From Peptostreptococcaceae bacterium VA2 (lineage in GTDB: Bacteria; Bacillota; Clostridia; Peptostreptococcales; Peptostreptococcaceae): a DNA stretch of 64,000 bases. Both the position numbers and the translations under genes were made by a program. The DNA is taken from positions 2,294,001-2,358,000 of the forward strand of contig JMMB01000007.1 in NCBI GenBank assembly GCA_000686145.1, read 5' to 3'. This document shows positions 45,122 through 54,449 of the stretch, piece by piece (the stretch's first letter is position 1; every line of letters starts with the position of its first letter). The notes below the pieces were generated by a model. It worked only from the letters and a program-made list of their open reading frames with translations. It had not been told where the DNA came from and searched no databases.

Positions 45122-45589
45122 TTACCTACTTTCCTTAAAGGCATCCTTCATTTCTTGTACTTTTTCAGATACAGCAAAGAATATATATTTGCCTTTAACT
45201 TTTATTTCATAGTTATCTAAAAGTTCACATTGCTTAGGTCCATATCCACTAAAGCTTTCTAATTGTTTGTTAACTCTAGAATCTATAACATCTTCTATAG
45301 ATTGTATTTGACTTTCATCCTTAACTTCCACCATTAACATCTCATCTACATCCATAGTGGATTTTGGAGTATATAATATAAATTCTTCTAATTCATTTGA
45401 ATTTAATCCATAGTATCTTTTTAAAGTTTTGCTAGTTCCTTTTTCCATCTTATCTAAACTAACTTTACTGCTTATATCTTTTTCTATATCTCCTAGACTT
45501 TTATCTTGGCTATTTCCACAACCACTCATAAGTATCATAGAAAATATAAATATAGATGTAATTAAACTTGTTTTTAGTTTCTTGTTCAA
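45122..45589 (-). CDS. DUF4358 lipoprotein
   Basis: About 155 residues with a lipoprotein signal (lipobox MSGC) and a small DUF4358-type domain (LKRYYGLNSNELEEFILYTPKS, VEDVIDSRV-like helix, YGPKQCELLDNYEI). Function unknown; the family repeatedly accompanies MBOAT/DHHW genes. The start is uncertain: the frame opens at GTG 45598 only two bases after AAGGGA, while the TTG at 45589 has ten-base spacing and is preferred here. Confidence 0.75.
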   Translation of the reverse strand: MNKKLKTSLITSIFIFSMILMSGCGNSQDKSLGDIEKDISSKVSLDKMEKGTSKTLKRYYGLNSNELEEFILYTPKSTMDVDEMLMVEVKDESQIQSIEDVIDSRVNKQLESFSGYGPKQCELLDNYEIKVKGKYIFFAVSEKVQEMKDAFKESR

Positions 45590-45603
45590 AATAGTCACGT
45601 CCC

Positions 45604-46428
45604 TTATAGATTTGCTTTTTTAGCCATTAAATTTAATAATATTGGATAAGCATCTGCTCTAAAATGTATTCCATCTGGTTCATAATACTTTGAATTTAAA
45701 GTTTCAATATTCATAAACTCAATTTGTAAATCACTACATAAGCTCTCTAATGCTATATTAAACTCTTCTAAATCACTAAACTTAGGCTCTTTCCCCACAG
45801 CATTTTGTTGTACTGGTAATATTGAAGTTACGTATATCTTAGAATTTGGCAACTTACTTTTCACATCTTCTATTAATTTTTCATAGCTTTTTGTAAAATC
45901 ATCAGAATTGCTATATAACTGTAGGTCATTCATTCCGTAAGTCATAATTATTTTTGATGGTACTAAGTCAACAATTGTACTGACATCGTCCTTAGCCTTT
46001 ACTGTAGTCCTTCCTTTGTAAGCAACTACTGATGAGCTACTCAATATACCATATTCTGTAAGAGATTCAGTTCTTGAGTCTCCCATTATCACAGTATTTT
46101 CAAATAAGGTATCATAATCTATTTTTTTACTTCGTTCATTATTTGTATTAGATTTATCTTCTTGATTTTTGCTTTGTATACTATTTATTTCTACTTGAAT
46201 CTTTTCAACACTTTTAACTTCTAATTTTTTTATATCTGATACTCCATTTTTAATATTTTCATTAATATCATGTTTATCATCTGATTCTTTATTCTTTGTA
46301 ACCTCTTCATTACTGCTGTTTCCATGTTTTTTTCCTTCAACTATAATAACAGTTAATAAAGTAAATACAACTACTAGTGGGATAAGAATTACTATTATCA
46401 CTTTCTTTTTATTGAGTCTTTTTTTCAT
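45604..46428 (-). CDS. Membrane-anchored SGNH/GDSL hydrolase
   Basis: A 274-residue protein: membrane anchor at 8-29, a charged linker (30-105), then an SGNH hydrolase domain with block I VIMGDSRTES, block III TYGMNDLQ and block V DGIHFRADAYP (catalytic Asp-His). It probably removes or transfers acetyl groups on surface polysaccharide, as first gene of the four-gene operon with DUF4358, MBOAT and DHHW proteins. Confidence 0.85.
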   Translation of the reverse strand: MKKRLNKKKVIIVILIPLVVVFTLLTVIIVEGKKHGNSSNEEVTKNKESDDKHDINENIKNGVSDIKKLEVKSVEKIQVEINSIQSKNQEDKSNTNNERSKKIDYDTLFENTVIMGDSRTESLTEYGILSSSSVVAYKGRTTVKAKDDVSTIVDLVPSKIIMTYGMNDLQLYSNSDDFTKSYEKLIEDVKSKLPNSKIYVTSILPVQQNAVGKEPKFSDLEEFNIALESLCSDLQIEFMNIETLNSKYYEPDGIHFRADAYPILLNLMAKKANL

Positions 46429-46817
46429 AGTAGCTTTTTCCTCTTCTTTGCTAATTTTTTACACTTTTAAAATTATATTTTATATTTTTTTAAAATATAT
46501 TTTTTATATTTTTAGTTAGTGCATATAATAGTGTGATTTTTATATAATTTTGTCGATTTTTGTCTTATGTATTTTATATTTTTAATTATAAGATAATTTT
46601 TATAATTAGTAAACTAACAAATGCAAAACGAAATCTCAAATTAGTAAAAAAAGCTTTCTATATGCACGAATAAAATCAATTTATGATTATTTTTAACATG
46701 CAAAAAACACTAGCTAAGCTAGTGTTTTCAAGTAATTTTTATTAAATTTAGTTAGTGTAATTTCATAATTTAAATCATAGTTATCTTAAACCTTAATTTT
46801 TCATAAGAATTGAAAGT
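46429..46817. other. Intergenic region before the O-acylation operon
   Basis: About 390 bp of AT-rich sequence with no gene seen. At 46704-46728 lies AAAACACTAGCT with its complement, a terminator-like hairpin with T-run, 90 bp beyond the GH65 stop. The remainder should hold the promoter of the SGNH operon, but I see no clear -35/-10 pair. Confidence 0.6.
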
Positions 46818-49115
46818 TTAAGGATTAACTACTAAAGAAACTGTTAATTCATCATCTATACTATACTGTTGCCCGTAAATTATAGTGTTTATAGCTTCAT
46901 CACTTAAGTTTGTTATCTTAACAAATTCTTTATTAACTTCAATATTTAATATATGTTCTCTATAATTTATATTAAAGCTATATCCATTCCAAATTTTAGG
47001 CAGTTTTGGATTGAATGATAATTTTTGATTGAATGTTTTCATTCCTGCGAATCCTTGCACTATAGAAAGCCATGCCCCCGACATAGAAGTTATATGAAGA
47101 CCATCTTCAGTATCATTGTTATAATTATCTAAATCAAGTCTTGCAGTTCTTGAATATAATTCATGAGCTTTATCTAAATTATCTATTTCACATGCAACTA
47201 TTGAGTATATACTAGGTGATAATGAAGATTCATGAACTGTATATTGTTCATAAAAATCAAAGTTTCTTTTCTTTTCCTCTGTTGTGAATTTATCACCAAA
47301 GTAATACATTCCTTGTAATACATCTGCTTGTTTTATAAAACATGATCTAAGTATTTTATCCCAAGACCATTTTTGATTTAGTGGTAAATTTTCTTTTGGC
47401 AAGTCTTTAACTTTTATAAGTTCTTTATCTAAGAAATCATCATGTTGTACTATTATATCCAAATCACTATCATATGGTAAATACATTTTAGATGCTATAT
47501 TTATCCATTTTTTACACTCCTCTTTGCTTACATTGTTTCTATTTACAGCTTCTCTGTCTTCATTTTCTAAGTAAGCTATATTTTCAGATGCATATTCTAG
47601 ACACCACTTAGCAATATAATTTGTATACCAGTTATTATTAACATTATTATCATATTCATTTGGACCTGTAACTCCATGAATCATATATACATTTTTTCTA
47701 GCATTTAAATGAACTCTGCTTGCCCAAAATCTTGCTACTTCAACGATTACATCTATTCCTTTTTCTTTTATATATTCAAAGTTTCCAGTATAATTTGTGT
47801 AATTATATATTGCATAAATCATACTTCCATTACGGTGTATTTCTTCAAAAGTTATTTCCCATTCATTATGGCATTCTTCACCATTGAATGTTACCATTGG
47901 ATAAAGAGCACCTTCAAGGCCTAATTTTTTAGCATTTGCCTTAGCATAATCTAATTGATTGTATCTGTATACTAAAAGATTTTTAGATACTTCTTTTTTA
48001 GCTACTCCAAGATATACTGGTAAACAATAGGCTTCTGTATCCCAATACGTTGCTCCACCATATTTTTCTCCTGTAAATCCTTTTGGTCCTATATTAAGTC
48101 TTGAATCTTCTCCATAATATGTTGAGAATAATTGGAATAAGTTATATCTTATACCTTGTTGTGCAAGCTTATCTCCATCTATTCTTATATCCGCACTTTC
48201 CCATCTCTTATTCCAAGCATTACAATGCTCTTTAAGTAAAAATTCATATCCTTTATCAAACTCATTAGATAATATTTGCTCTCCTTCATATAAAAGTTCA
48301 TCTTTATTATAATCTCTAGTTGTAGTTATACTTACATATTTTTCAATACCTACAGTCTCGCCTTGTTTAATATCAAATACCATAGTATTTTCGCTGTAAT
48401 ATTCCTTATTTGTGTTAGTAGATATCTTAGCCTCTTTGCTAGATTTAACTTTCATATTTGCCCCTACAGTAAATACTTCTGTTTCAAAAGCGTTATCTTT
48501 AGTTCTTACAACTACACTGCCACTATTTTCACTAGATTCTGATGATATATTCACCCAAAAAGCTTCTTCATAGTTAGAGTCTTCATTTTTAACATTAGAA
48601 TCTAAGTAAGGTGTAAATGTTACTTCGCCATCAAAATTTAATGACTTAACTTCATATTTTATAACACCTAATTCCTTTGTTGCTATACTCAGAAATCTTA
48701 CTACATTTACTTCTATTTCATTTCCAGAAACATCAGCTATAAATTTACGAGTTAATACTCCATTTTTCATATCCAACTCTCTATAAAATTGTTTTACATC
48801 CGCTTTTGCTAAGTCAAGTACTTCTCCATTTATACAAATATCTATACCTATATAATTTATACTATTTGGAACTTTTCCAAAATAATTAGGATATCCATTT
48901 TTCCACCAGCCTACACGAGTTTTATCTGGATACCATATGCCACCTATATATGAGCCTCTATGGCTATCTTTAGAATAACTTTCTTCATAGTTCCCCCTCA
49001 TCCCCATATATCCATTACCTAAGCTCATTATTGATTCAGCTAATCTATTTTCTTCAAACTCTATGTTATCTTGTATTATTTTCCATTCATTAATGTTTTC
49101 AAATAAACGTTTCAT
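46818..49115 (-). CDS. GH65 maltose phosphorylase
   Basis: A 765-residue glycoside phosphorylase with an N-terminal beta-sandwich (1-270) and (alpha/alpha)6 barrel (about 320-690). The general-acid Glu is in HGVTGPNEYDNNVNNNWYTN, and MVTFNGEECHNEWEITFEE is the loop that in maltose phosphorylase shapes the glucose site. It splits maltose with phosphate to glucose and beta-glucose 1-phosphate. The adjacent beta-phosphoglucomutase and maltose-type transporter support maltose over trehalose or kojibiose. Start at ATG 49115 behind AAAGGTGGAG; the GTG four codons earlier lies within that site. Confidence 0.88.
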   Translation of the reverse strand: MKRLFENINEWKIIQDNIEFEENRLAESIMSLGNGYMGMRGNYEESYSKDSHRGSYIGGIWYPDKTRVGWWKNGYPNYFGKVPNSINYIGIDICINGEVLDLAKADVKQFYRELDMKNGVLTRKFIADVSGNEIEVNVVRFLSIATKELGVIKYEVKSLNFDGEVTFTPYLDSNVKNEDSNYEEAFWVNISSESSENSGSVVVRTKDNAFETEVFTVGANMKVKSSKEAKISTNTNKEYYSENTMVFDIKQGETVGIEKYVSITTTRDYNKDELLYEGEQILSNEFDKGYEFLLKEHCNAWNKRWESADIRIDGDKLAQQGIRYNLFQLFSTYYGEDSRLNIGPKGFTGEKYGGATYWDTEAYCLPVYLGVAKKEVSKNLLVYRYNQLDYAKANAKKLGLEGALYPMVTFNGEECHNEWEITFEEIHRNGSMIYAIYNYTNYTGNFEYIKEKGIDVIVEVARFWASRVHLNARKNVYMIHGVTGPNEYDNNVNNNWYTNYIAKWCLEYASENIAYLENEDREAVNRNNVSKEECKKWINIASKMYLPYDSDLDIIVQHDDFLDKELIKVKDLPKENLPLNQKWSWDKILRSCFIKQADVLQGMYYFGDKFTTEEKKRNFDFYEQYTVHESSLSPSIYSIVACEIDNLDKAHELYSRTARLDLDNYNNDTEDGLHITSMSGAWLSIVQGFAGMKTFNQKLSFNPKLPKIWNGYSFNINYREHILNIEVNKEFVKITNLSDEAINTIIYGQQYSIDDELTVSLVVNP

Positions 49116-49149
49116 AAAATTCTCCACCTTTTAAATTAAACTTTTTTTA

Positions 49150-49815
49150 TTAGTTTTTGACTTCAAATAATTTTATTAAAGCTTCAAATTTCAATTTTTC
49201 TGTACTATCTACTACGATTTTAGCTTTATTTAAAATTTCTTTATCTCCAACTCCTACTGAATACATATTAGCATCATTTATTGCATCTATTCCTGCACTT
49301 GCATCTTCAACACCTATACAATTAATAGGATTTACATTAAGCCCCTTAGCTGCCATAAGAAATATATCTGGTGCTGGTTTGCTATTTTTACATATAGCTG
49401 CATCTGCTATAAAATCAAAGTATTTTGTAAGCTCTAAGTTATTTAACACCTTTACTGCATTTTTACTAGCAGATGCTAATCCTATTTTTATATTATTTAA
49501 TCTTATCTTTTCTAATAACTCTACTATTCCTGGCAATACATTCTTAAATGTTATATTTTCTATTAACGATACATAGTAACTATTTTTATAATTTGCCATC
49601 TTTTCTTTTTCTTCATTTGTAAAATCGTTTTCCTTATTTCCGAGTATGAGTATTTTTTCTAACGATTGCAGTCTACTAATTCCTTTTAAAGTTTCATTAA
49701 ATTCTTCATCTATTTTTATTTCTATTTCATTGCCTAGCTTTTCCCATGCAAGATAATGATAATGTGCTGTATCTGTTATAACTCCGTCCAAATCAAATAT
49801 AAATGCTTCGACCAT
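49150..49815 (-). CDS. pgmB: Beta-phosphoglucomutase (HAD superfamily)
   Basis: A 221-residue HAD enzyme: nucleophile motif FDLDGVITDTAHYHYLAW, cap domain, motif II GLASASKN, Lys motif CKNSKPAPDIF and motif III CIGVEDASAGIDA. It converts beta-glucose 1-phosphate to glucose 6-phosphate. The ATG at 49815 follows AAAGGAGGG. It lies just upstream of the GH65 gene. Confidence 0.92.
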   Translation of the reverse strand: MVEAFIFDLDGVITDTAHYHYLAWEKLGNEIEIKIDEEFNETLKGISRLQSLEKILILGNKENDFTNEEKEKMANYKNSYYVSLIENITFKNVLPGIVELLEKIRLNNIKIGLASASKNAVKVLNNLELTKYFDFIADAAICKNSKPAPDIFLMAAKGLNVNPINCIGVEDASAGIDAINDANMYSVGVGDKEILNKAKIVVDSTEKLKFEALIKLFEVKN

Positions 49816-49831
49816 AATTCCCTCCTTTAGA

Positions 49832-49845
49832 CGCAATCGATTGCG
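49832..49845. promoter_or_regulatory. LacI-type operator (CGCAATCGATTGCG)
   Basis: A perfect 14-bp palindrome with the central CG step typical of LacI/GalR operators, lying between the regulator gene and pgmB. Related half-sites occur at the malE promoter. Confidence 0.75.
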
Positions 49846-49882
49846 CATGCCTAGTTTATCTAAGTGTTGTTGTATGCTTTTT

Positions 49883-50890
49883 TTACATAAAAGATTCTCT
49901 TTCTATGAACTCTGTATTTACTATATAATGTCTATTACTATTAGTTTTATCATTTTCTTCTAATGTCTCTATTAATAATTTTGCAGCTTTATATCCAAGT
50001 TTATCTGCATTTATGTCAACAGATGCTAAAGGTGGTTTTTGATATTGTGCTAATTGAGTATTATTAAATCCTACAGTAGCTATATTTTTTATTTTATTAG
50101 CTCTTAATTCTTTTAAAACTCCAAATGCTAAAAGGTCATCTGTTGCTATTATAGCTGTTATGTCTTCATTTTTTAGAAGTTCTCTACATCCACTTTCCCC
50201 TTCAGTTTCTTTAAACTCATCCTTATAAACTACAATACTTTGGTCTAAGCTTATTCCATTAACTTCAAGAGCTTTTTCATATCCTTTATATCTATCTTTT
50301 GACATATTAAGGTTTTTAATTGCTCCGACAAAACCTATTCTTTTATGACCTTTTTGTATAAGTTTGTTTACAACTTTATACATTGCTTGGAAATTATTAT
50401 TGTCTACCCATAGTATTTCATCTGGATGTTCTGGTCTTCCAATTACAACAAATGGAAATTTACTATCTTTTAAGTATTCAATGCTCTCATCATTCTCTTT
50501 AACTCTTAGCATTATAATTCCATCTACTAGATGACTTTGAGTCATTTCTTTTATATTTTCTAGTTCATTTTCTTCATTTTTGCTAAATGCGTATGTTATG
50601 TAATAGTTTTTACTTTGTGCATACATACTCATTCCCTTCATAGCGTTAACAAAGAAAGGGTTAGATAATAAATCATCCGCTTCATTTGGAAGTACTACTC
50701 CTAATATTCTTGTTTGGTTCTTTGCTAGACTTCTAGCTATTGGATTGGGTTTATAATTTAATCTTTTTATAGCTTCATTAACTCTTATTTTAGTTTCTTC
50801 GCTTATCCTTGGATTATCTGATAGTACCCTTGACACTGTAGATGTAGCAACATTAGCTTCTCTTGCTACATCCTTTATAGTAACTTTCAT
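49883..50890 (-). CDS. LacI-family maltose operon regulator
   Basis: A 335-residue regulator: N-terminal helix-turn-helix (TIKDVAREANVATSTVSRVL) with hinge helix (NPIARSLAKNQ), then a periplasmic-binding-like sugar domain (GIIMLRVKE, GFVGAIKNLNMSKDRYKGYEKAL). It sits inside the operon between the GH13 and pgmB genes, and palindromes fitting this family lie at 49832-49845 and 55781-55846. It likely represses malE onwards until maltose is present. Confidence 0.9.
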   Translation of the reverse strand: MKVTIKDVAREANVATSTVSRVLSDNPRISEETKIRVNEAIKRLNYKPNPIARSLAKNQTRILGVVLPNEADDLLSNPFFVNAMKGMSMYAQSKNYYITYAFSKNEENELENIKEMTQSHLVDGIIMLRVKENDESIEYLKDSKFPFVVIGRPEHPDEILWVDNNNFQAMYKVVNKLIQKGHKRIGFVGAIKNLNMSKDRYKGYEKALEVNGISLDQSIVVYKDEFKETEGESGCRELLKNEDITAIIATDDLLAFGVLKELRANKIKNIATVGFNNTQLAQYQKPPLASVDINADKLGYKAAKLLIETLEENDKTNSNRHYIVNTEFIERESFM

Positions 50891-50932
50891 AGTTTCCTCC
50901 CTTACAACAACACTTTGTATACTTAAATCCTG

Positions 50933-52591
50933 CTATTTATTGTTAACCTTATATACTATACATTCATAAGGTCTTAATGTTATAACATTATTTTCAATTA
51001 TCTTATCTTCGTAGTTAGACATCATTATTTCTAACTCTTTAATATCTAAATATGCTGGTATTTCAAAGTTTATTTTATTATTATAGAAATTAAGTATAAC
51101 TATAATTTCCTGATTTTTCAAGTTTCTTTTATATGCAAAAACATTTTCATCCTCAGCACAGATTAATTCTACATCTCCATATACAATTACATCATTTTCA
51201 TGTCTTAAATTTATAAGGTCTTTATAATAATAGAATATAGAATTTTTATCTTTTAATGAATCTTCAACGTTTATCTCTTTATAGTTTGGATTTACATTTA
51301 TCCACGGTGTTGCTTTCGTAAACCCTGCATTTTCAGACTTATCCCACTGCATTGGTGTTCTTGCGTTATCTCTTGATGTAATTTTTATTCTCTTCATTAA
51401 TTCTAGTTCTTCTTCATCTACAATCTTTTCATTATAATAATTTAAAGTCTCTACATCTCTATAATCTTTTATATTATCAAATTCAACATTAGTCATTCCT
51501 ATTTCTTCACCTTGGTATATATAAGGTGTTCCACTAAATGTATGTATTAATGTAGCTAACATTTTTGCAGACTCTACTCTATATTCTTTATCACTACCAA
51601 ATCTAGATACCATTCTTGGCTGATCATGGTTATTCATAAACAAAGAGTTCCAACCTACATTATGAAGTCCATTGTACCACTTCATAAATATATTTTTTAC
51701 ATCAATTAACTTATATGGCTTTTTATAAAATTTATCGCTTTGATTTGGTAAATCCATAAGCTCAAAATGAAATAGCATATTAAGTTCATCTCTATCTTCT
51801 CCAACATAATCTCTAGCATGCTCTGGACTCACCCCTGGAGTTTCGCCTACTGTCATTATATCGTATTTGCTAAACACTTCTTTGTTCATTTCTTTGAAAT
51901 ATTCATGTACCCTAGGACCATTCATATATAATCCTTCAGCTCCATTTTCATCAATATCTAACATATCCTTAGCTTTAGAATACAAGTTGCAAACATCCAT
52001 TCTAAATCCATCTACACCTTTATCTAGCCAAAACTTCATCATAGAGTAGATATCTTTTCTCATATTTTCACTTTCCCAGTTTAAGTCTGGTTGTTTTTTA
52101 GTAAATAAGTGAAGATAGTATTGATTTGATTCTTCATCATATTGCCAAGCACTTCCACCAAAGAATGACCCCCAGTTATTTGGTTCTTTTCCAGCTTTAG
52201 GATCTGCCCACATATAATAATCTCTATACTTATTATATTTAGATTTTTTAGATTCTATAAACCATTTATGTTCATCAGAGCTATGATTTACTACTAAGTC
52301 CATTAGTATCTTAATATTTCTTTTATGAGCTTCATTTAAAAGTTCATCAAAATCTTCCATAGATCCAAATTCATCCATTATATCTTCATAATCACTTATA
52401 TCATATCCATTATCATCCTTAGGAGATTTATATACTGGACTTAACCATATAACATCTATTCCTAATTCTTTAAGGTAATCTAGTTTTTGTATTACTCCTT
52501 TTATGTCTCCTACACCATCGTTGTTGCTATCCATAAAGCTACTTGGATATATTTGATATACTACTGCTTCTTTCCACCATGTTTTTTTCAT
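50933..52591 (-). CDS. GH13 alpha-glucosidase / oligo-1,6-glucosidase
   Basis: A 552-residue cytosolic alpha-amylase-family enzyme. Conserved regions: DLVVNHSSDEH (I), GFRMDVCNL (II, nucleophile Asp), TVGETPG (III, acid Glu), FMNNHDQPR (IV). The GFRMDV form and length fit the oligo-1,6-glucosidase / alpha-glucosidase group (MalL-like); dextran glucosidase and trehalose-6-phosphate hydrolase are close relatives. It shortens imported maltodextrin or isomalto-oligosaccharides. Confidence 0.88.
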   Translation of the reverse strand: MKKTWWKEAVVYQIYPSSFMDSNNDGVGDIKGVIQKLDYLKELGIDVIWLSPVYKSPKDDNGYDISDYEDIMDEFGSMEDFDELLNEAHKRNIKILMDLVVNHSSDEHKWFIESKKSKYNKYRDYYMWADPKAGKEPNNWGSFFGGSAWQYDEESNQYYLHLFTKKQPDLNWESENMRKDIYSMMKFWLDKGVDGFRMDVCNLYSKAKDMLDIDENGAEGLYMNGPRVHEYFKEMNKEVFSKYDIMTVGETPGVSPEHARDYVGEDRDELNMLFHFELMDLPNQSDKFYKKPYKLIDVKNIFMKWYNGLHNVGWNSLFMNNHDQPRMVSRFGSDKEYRVESAKMLATLIHTFSGTPYIYQGEEIGMTNVEFDNIKDYRDVETLNYYNEKIVDEEELELMKRIKITSRDNARTPMQWDKSENAGFTKATPWINVNPNYKEINVEDSLKDKNSIFYYYKDLINLRHENDVIVYGDVELICAEDENVFAYKRNLKNQEIIVILNFYNNKINFEIPAYLDIKELEIMMSNYEDKIIENNVITLRPYECIVYKVNNK

Positions 52592-52612
52592 ATCACGATC
52601 CCCTTAAAGAAT

Positions 52613-53431
52613 TTATTTTATACTTCCTGAAGTAACACTTTTTATTATGTGTTTTTGTGCAAAGAAGTAGAATACTAATACTGGTATTATAGTAAGTACT
52701 AATCCTGCAAGTGCTAAATCCCATTGCTTTGTATATTGTCCAAAGAAGAAGAACATTGAAAGTGGTATAGTTCTTGTTTCTGGTGTATTTATTACTAATG
52801 AAGGTAATAAGAAGTCATTCCAAATCCAAACTGTATTAAGTATTGCAACAGTTATAGATATAGGTTTTAATAATGGGAATATTATATATCTAAACGTTTG
52901 CCACTTAGTGCATCCATCTATTAATGCTGCTTCATCTAATTCTTTTGGTATACTTTTTACAAATCCGTGATATAAGAATATAGCTGATGCACTACCGAAT
53001 CCTATATACATAAATATAATTCCTGGTATATTAAGAAGTTTTAATTTACCCATTATATTTACAAGAGGTAACATTATTGATTGGAAAGTCACTAACATTG
53101 AAGCAACCATTATAAGTAATATTATGTTACACACTTTAGAATTTGTTCTTTGTAACATCCAAGCTGCCATTGAAGCAAATAATATTATAAATAAAACACT
53201 TATAATTGTTATAAATAAAGAGTTTCCAAGTACTTTTATAAAATCTAATTTTTCCCAAGCATTTGTGTAGTTATCAACATTCATACCCTTTGGTAATGCT
53301 AATGTACTTTCAAATAGCTCTCCTTTAGTTTTAAATGAGTTTACAATTATTATATAAAATGGAGACAAGCATATTAATCCTAATACTATCCCCAAAACAT
53401 TCATTGACCAATGTCTTAAATTCTTCTTCAC
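52613..53431 (-). CDS. Maltose-type ABC transporter permease, MalG-like
   Basis: A 272-residue permease with six helices and the EAA loop LDEAALIDGCTKWQTFRYIIFP. Its start overlaps the stop of the MalF-like gene by one base. It forms the channel with MalF. No ATPase gene occurs in the operon; a shared MsmX/MsmK type ATPase elsewhere is likely. Confidence 0.9.
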   Translation of the reverse strand: MKKNLRHWSMNVLGIVLGLICLSPFYIIIVNSFKTKGELFESTLALPKGMNVDNYTNAWEKLDFIKVLGNSLFITIISVLFIILFASMAAWMLQRTNSKVCNIILLIMVASMLVTFQSIMLPLVNIMGKLKLLNIPGIIFMYIGFGSASAIFLYHGFVKSIPKELDEAALIDGCTKWQTFRYIIFPLLKPISITVAILNTVWIWNDFLLPSLVINTPETRTIPLSMFFFFGQYTKQWDLALAGLVLTIIPVLVFYFFAQKHIIKSVTSGSIK

Positions 53432-54345
53432 TATGCTTCCACCTCATCCTTCTTAGTTATATAAACTTGAACCAATCCTATTACTGCAACTATTACAAAG
53501 AATATTACAGCTTTAGCCTGTGCTAAATTTATCTTATTAAGCGTAAACGCTGTTTGGTAAATATTTAACGCAAGCATTTGAGTTGCATTTCCTGGACCAC
53601 CGTTTGTAAGTGCTAAGTTTTGATCAAACAATTTAAATGAGTTTGAAAGAGTTAAAAATAAACTTATTGTAAAAGCTGGTTTTACCATTGGTATAGTTAT
53701 ATTTCTTAATCTTTGCCACCAGTTAGCTCCATCTATCTTTGCAGCTTCATTTAATTCAGGTGGTACATTTTGAAGTCCTGCTACATATACAACCATAACA
53801 TATCCTGCCATTTGCCAAGATACTATTATTACCATTCCCCAAAATCCAGTAACTTCATTTGACAGCCATCCCATCATCCATTCTTGGCCTAATGCTTGAC
53901 CTAAACCATTAAATACATTAACAAATATAAATTGCCATATAAATCCTAATATTAATCCACCTATTAAATTTGGCATAAAGAATACCGTTCTTAATAAATT
54001 ACTTATTCTCGACTCTCTTGTAACTAAAAGTGCTAATCCAAATCCTATAATATTTATAGCAATTACTGCTGCTATAGTAAATTTAGTTGTAAAGAAGAAT
54101 GAACTTCTAAAACCTTCATCAGAAAAAGCTTTTATATAGTTTTCAAATCCAACAAAATTTATTTGTGAGCTAATTCCATTCCAATCAGTAAATGAATAAT
54201 ATATTCCTAATATTAATGGAATAAATATTACTAATGTAAATGCAAATACACTAGGTCCTACAAAAGCCCAATATGATAAGTTGTTTTTTGATCTTCTCTT
54301 TATAGTCGGCTTTTTATCTTTAACTACTTCAGTTTTTTCTTGCAT
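53431..54345 (-). CDS. Maltose-type ABC transporter permease, MalF-like
   Basis: A 304-residue permease with a charged cytoplasmic N-terminus, six helices and the EAA loop LNEAAKIDGANWWQRLRNITIP. It lacks the large external loop of enterobacterial MalF, as is usual in Gram-positives. AGGAGGATAAGATT precedes the ATG. Confidence 0.9.
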   Translation of the reverse strand: MQEKTEVVKDKKPTIKRRSKNNLSYWAFVGPSVFAFTLVIFIPLILGIYYSFTDWNGISSQINFVGFENYIKAFSDEGFRSSFFFTTKFTIAAVIAINIIGFGLALLVTRESRISNLLRTVFFMPNLIGGLILGFIWQFIFVNVFNGLGQALGQEWMMGWLSNEVTGFWGMVIIVSWQMAGYVMVVYVAGLQNVPPELNEAAKIDGANWWQRLRNITIPMVKPAFTISLFLTLSNSFKLFDQNLALTNGGPGNATQMLALNIYQTAFTLNKINLAQAKAVIFFVIVAVIGLVQVYITKKDEVEA

Positions 54346-54407
54346 AATCTTATCCTCCTCATGAATTTTACTTCTTTCGATTTTAATTAAAAGTTATAAT
54401 TTCAATT

Positions 54408-54435
54408 ATAGGAAAGTACTAACGTACTTTCCTAT
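54408..54435 (-). other. Intercistronic hairpin after the malE-like gene
   Basis: ATAGGAAAGTAC / GTACTTTCCTAT, a 12-bp perfect stem with 4-nt loop in the gap to the malF-like gene, with only a weak U-tract. Such hairpins often let the binding protein be made in excess of the permeases. Confidence 0.65.
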
Positions 54436-54449
54436 TCATTAATAGCTTA

